Shown: positions 62,209 to 64,000 of the stretch, piece by piece
Layout of the letters: each line of letters opens with the position of its first letter
Position numbering within the stretch: position 1 is the stretch's first letter
Assembly (NCBI RefSeq): GCF_000379125.1
Contig: NZ_KB900626.1
Span: forward strand, 2,986,667 to 3,050,666
Reading direction: 5' to 3'
Length of the DNA: 64,000 bases
Source of the DNA: Methylosinus sp. LW4
GTDB lineage: Bacteria; Pseudomonadota; Alphaproteobacteria; Rhizobiales; Beijerinckiaceae
Translations under genes and position numbers: made by a program
The notes under the pieces: model-generated
What the model saw: only the letters and a program-made list of their open reading frames with translations
What the model was told of the DNA's origin: nothing
Database searches by the model: none

Positions 62209-62269
62209 GCGCGGACAGAGCGGGCAATCATGGCCCGGCTCGTCCGCGCAGGAAGCTGATTTCGAAGGA

Positions 62270-62884
62270 TCAGGCCTCGTGATCGTCGTCGGCGGCGCCG
62301 CCCGGCGTCACCGGCTGCGGCCGGCGCTCTTGGAAGCGCTGCATGCGCTCGGCGCGCTCGCCCGGATCGCGGCCGATCTTGCCGACGAGATGGATGAGAT
62401 CCACGAATTCGTCGGCCTGACGGCGAAGCTCGTCGGCGATCATCGGCGGCTGGGTGGTGATCGTCGAGATCACCGAGACGCGAACGCCCTTGCGCTGCAC
62501 GGCCTCGACCAGCGAGCGGAAGTCGCCGTCGCCCGAGAACAGAACCATATGGTCGATGTGCTCGGCCATCTCCATGGCGTCGACGGCGAGCTCTATGTCC
62601 ATATTGCCCTTGACCTTGCGGCGGCCGAGGGAGTCGACGAACTCCTTGGTCGGCTTGGTGACGACGGCGTAGCCGTTATAGTCGAGCCAGTCGATCAGCG
62701 GACGAATGGACGAATATTCCTGATCCTCGATCAGCGCTGTGTAATAGAAAGCGCGGATGAGGCGGCCCTTGCCCTGGAACTCACGCAGCAGCCGCTTGTA
62801 ATCGATATCGAATCCGAGCGATTTGGCCGTCGCGTAGAGGTTGGCGCCGTCAATGAATAAGGCAATTCGTTCCGGGTCTGCCAT
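62270..62884 (-). CDS. NYN-domain (LabA/DUF88-type) protein, putative RNase
   Basis: A 204-residue PIN-like NYN protein. The acidic metal-binding residues characteristic of the fold are seen in ALFIDGANLYATAK (first Asp), KGNMDIELAVDAMEMAEHIDHMVLFSGDGDFRSLVE (second and third acidic clusters) and GVRVSVIST. These proteins are predicted RNA-processing nucleases or sensors. The C-terminus is disordered and acidic. The ATG at 62884 was chosen over 62971 because the family begins there. The target is unknown. Confidence 0.88.
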   Translation of the reverse strand: MADPERIALFIDGANLYATAKSLGFDIDYKRLLREFQGKGRLIRAFYYTALIEDQEYSSIRPLIDWLDYNGYAVVTKPTKEFVDSLGRRKVKGNMDIELAVDAMEMAEHIDHMVLFSGDGDFRSLVEAVQRKGVRVSVISTITTQPPMIADELRRQADEFVDLIHLVGKIGRDPGERAERMQRFQERRPQPVTPGGAADDDHEA

Positions 62885-63279
62885 CTTTGTTGGTCTCGCT
62901 TGTCGGGTCCAGTATGGAGGGGCCGCCGCTCGCTTGCCGCACGCGCTGTCGACCCTACTGGCAGCACGCATCTTCTACCGTGACGCGAATCGACAGTGAC
63001 GATAATCTCGACTCTGTCGTCGCTGACAGGCGAGCCGTCTCCGAACAGCTCTACGTCACATTAAAGTCACGCCCTTCTTAAATCCGTAAATCGACCATGT
63101 ATCGGCGGTCGTCAAGGGGGTAGGCGAAAATTCTGCCCAGAAATACTACAGCAATAGATGGCTCGACAAGCGGCGCCGACGCTTTCGGCGCCCATAGCCC
63201 GGCGCAGCCGCGCATTGCCAGCGGCGAAAAATTAGTGTAGCAGCCCGACCGATCGAACGCTAGAGGAGTCCGAGAAGTC
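62885..63279. other. Divergent gap between the NYN gene and rpoZ
   Basis: About 395 bp without a supported gene. The middle (about 63050-63130) is less GC-rich than its surroundings and probably holds promoters. No repeat or operator is evident. Confidence 0.5.
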
Positions 63280-63663
63280 ATGGCGCGCGTCACCGTCGAA
63301 GACTGCATCGACAAAATCGAGAACCGCTTCGATCTGGTCCTGCTCGCGGCCCATCGCGCGCGGCTGATCTCCTCCGGCCAGTCCATTCTGGTCGAGCGCG
63401 ACAAGGACAAGAATCCCGTCGTCGCCCTTCGCGAGATCGCCGAGACCGCGCTTTCGCCGGACGATCTGAAGGAAGACTTCATCCATTCGCTGCAGCGCCA
63501 TGTCGAGGTCGACGAGCCGGAGACCGAGACTGTGCCGTCGCTGGCCGCCTCGCCCGATTCCGACGGCGGCGACGCGCAATTCGACCGCATGACGGAGGAG
63601 GATCTTCTCCGCGGCCTCGAGGGTCTGGTGCCTCCGGCCGAGGTCGAGGACGAAGGCGAGTAA
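63280..63663 (+). CDS. rpoZ: RNA polymerase omega subunit
   Basis: A 127-residue small subunit that assists assembly of RNA polymerase and its response to ppGpp. The family start [30 protein letters not shown] and the following [12 protein letters not shown] are clear. The C-terminal half is acidic and variable. It is followed by rsh, the ppGpp synthetase/hydrolase gene, the usual alphaproteobacterial order. Confidence 0.95.
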   Translation: MARVTVEDCIDKIENRFDLVLLAAHRARLISSGQSILVERDKDKNPVVALREIAETALSPDDLKEDFIHSLQRHVEVDEPETETVPSLAASPDSDGGDAQFDRMTEEDLLRGLEGLVPPAEVEDEGE

Positions 63664-63860
63664 TCGCGCGTCTCCAAAGGGAAGAGGCCGCCCCCTCACG
63701 CGCTGAAAACGCTAGGGGCTGGCGGCGAGCTGTTCTACAATCACGCCCGAATGCGGCCGTCGGCCGGCTTCGGGCGCTCGCGCCGCCTTCCGTCCGATCT
63801 TCCCCGTGAGCTCCGCGACGCCCCCGACGGTCCGCCCAACCAGATCGCCGGTCGACGCCT

Positions 63861-64000
63861 ATGATGCGCCAATACGAGCTCGTCGAGCGAGTTCGAAAAT
63901 ATAATCCGCAGGTCGACGAGGACCTGCTCAATCGCGCCTATGTCTACGCCATGAAGGCGCATGGCCAGCAGACGCGCGCCTCCGGCGATCCTTATTTCTC
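63861..64000 (+). CDS. rsh: RelA/SpoT homologue (ppGpp synthetase/hydrolase), cut by window edge
   Basis: Only the first 46 codons are in the window: RQYELVERVRKYNP, DEDLLNRAYVYAMKAHG and QTRASGDPYF, which match the start of bifunctional Rsh enzymes and their HD hydrolase domain. It would control the stringent response. Two adjacent ATGs (63861, 63864) are possible starts. The 197-bp gap after rpoZ contains no other supported gene. Confidence 0.88.
   Translation, partial: MMRQYELVERVRKYNPQVDEDLLNRAYVYAMKAHGQQTRASGDPYF

Overview
The window is one stretch of a high-GC bacterial chromosome. Gene order and family content point to an alphaproteobacterium of the order Hyphomicrobiales (Rhizobiales). 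The evidence is phoR-pstSCAB-phoU-phoB, SRP RNA-dnaX-ybaB-recR, dapA-smpB followed by rpoZ-rsh, an imuA-imuB mutagenesis pair, a GAAC-N7-type SOS box, and hopanoid genes. A (2S)-methylsuccinyl-CoA dehydrogenase (mcd), etfBA, a 3-hydroxybutyryl-CoA dehydrogenase and a phasin suggest the ethylmalonyl-CoA pathway and polyhydroxybutyrate storage, as in serine-cycle methylotrophs and methanotrophs of the Methylocystaceae/Beijerinckiaceae. No methane or methanol oxidation gene lies in the window, so that placement is an inference.

Layout. 1-9.7 kb: a glycosyltransferase cut by the left edge, a periplasmic solute-binding protein, a TonB-dependent receptor, a host-attachment family protein, a large secreted copper-radical oxidase fused to tectonin-like repeats, and mcd. 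9.9-13.1 kb: a cytochrome P450, metY and a small dicluster ferredoxin. 13.4-17.2 kb: imuA-imuB behind a probable SOS box (no dnaE2 next to them) and a multi-TM flippase-like protein. 17.2-23.9 kb: the complete phosphate regulon, with three Pho half-sites before pstS and a strong hairpin between pstS and pstC. 24.1-28.2 kb: the hopanoid operon hpnBCDE on the minus strand. 28.7-34.9 kb: kup, a very AT-rich orphan membrane protein, a phasin, the SRP RNA, dnaX, ybaB and recR. 35.2-37.2 kb: a tonB-exbB-exbD energy-coupling operon. 37.3-44.9 kb: a flavoprotein, rluD, a DUF2267 protein, a LysR/alcohol-dehydrogenase divergent pair, rpoH and msrPQ. 45.0-47.8 kb: hbd, etfA and etfB. 48.0-57.6 kb: an unknown protein with a rhomboid protease, a polysaccharide flippase coupled to a class D beta-lactamase, ileS, a small membrane protein and a 536-residue orphan. 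57.6-64 kb: lytic transglycosylase, dapA, smpB, a uracil-DNA glycosylase, an NYN protein, rpoZ and the start of rsh.

The most notable observations are: (i) a 102-bp palindromic repeat inserted in frame inside ileS; (ii) a copper-radical oxidase with the active-site residues intact, joined to a tectonin-like propeller; (iii) a roughly 20-35% GC membrane-protein gene two bases after kup; (iv) a class D beta-lactamase whose ribosome-binding site and first codons repeat those of the downstream flippase gene; (v) heptanucleotide repeats directly before the TTG start of recR; (vi) two genes (the HI0933-family flavoprotein and the uracil-DNA glycosylase) whose conserved N-terminal motif lies upstream of every usual start codon.

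Large open frames on the opposite strand of real genes are common here because of the high GC content and were discarded.
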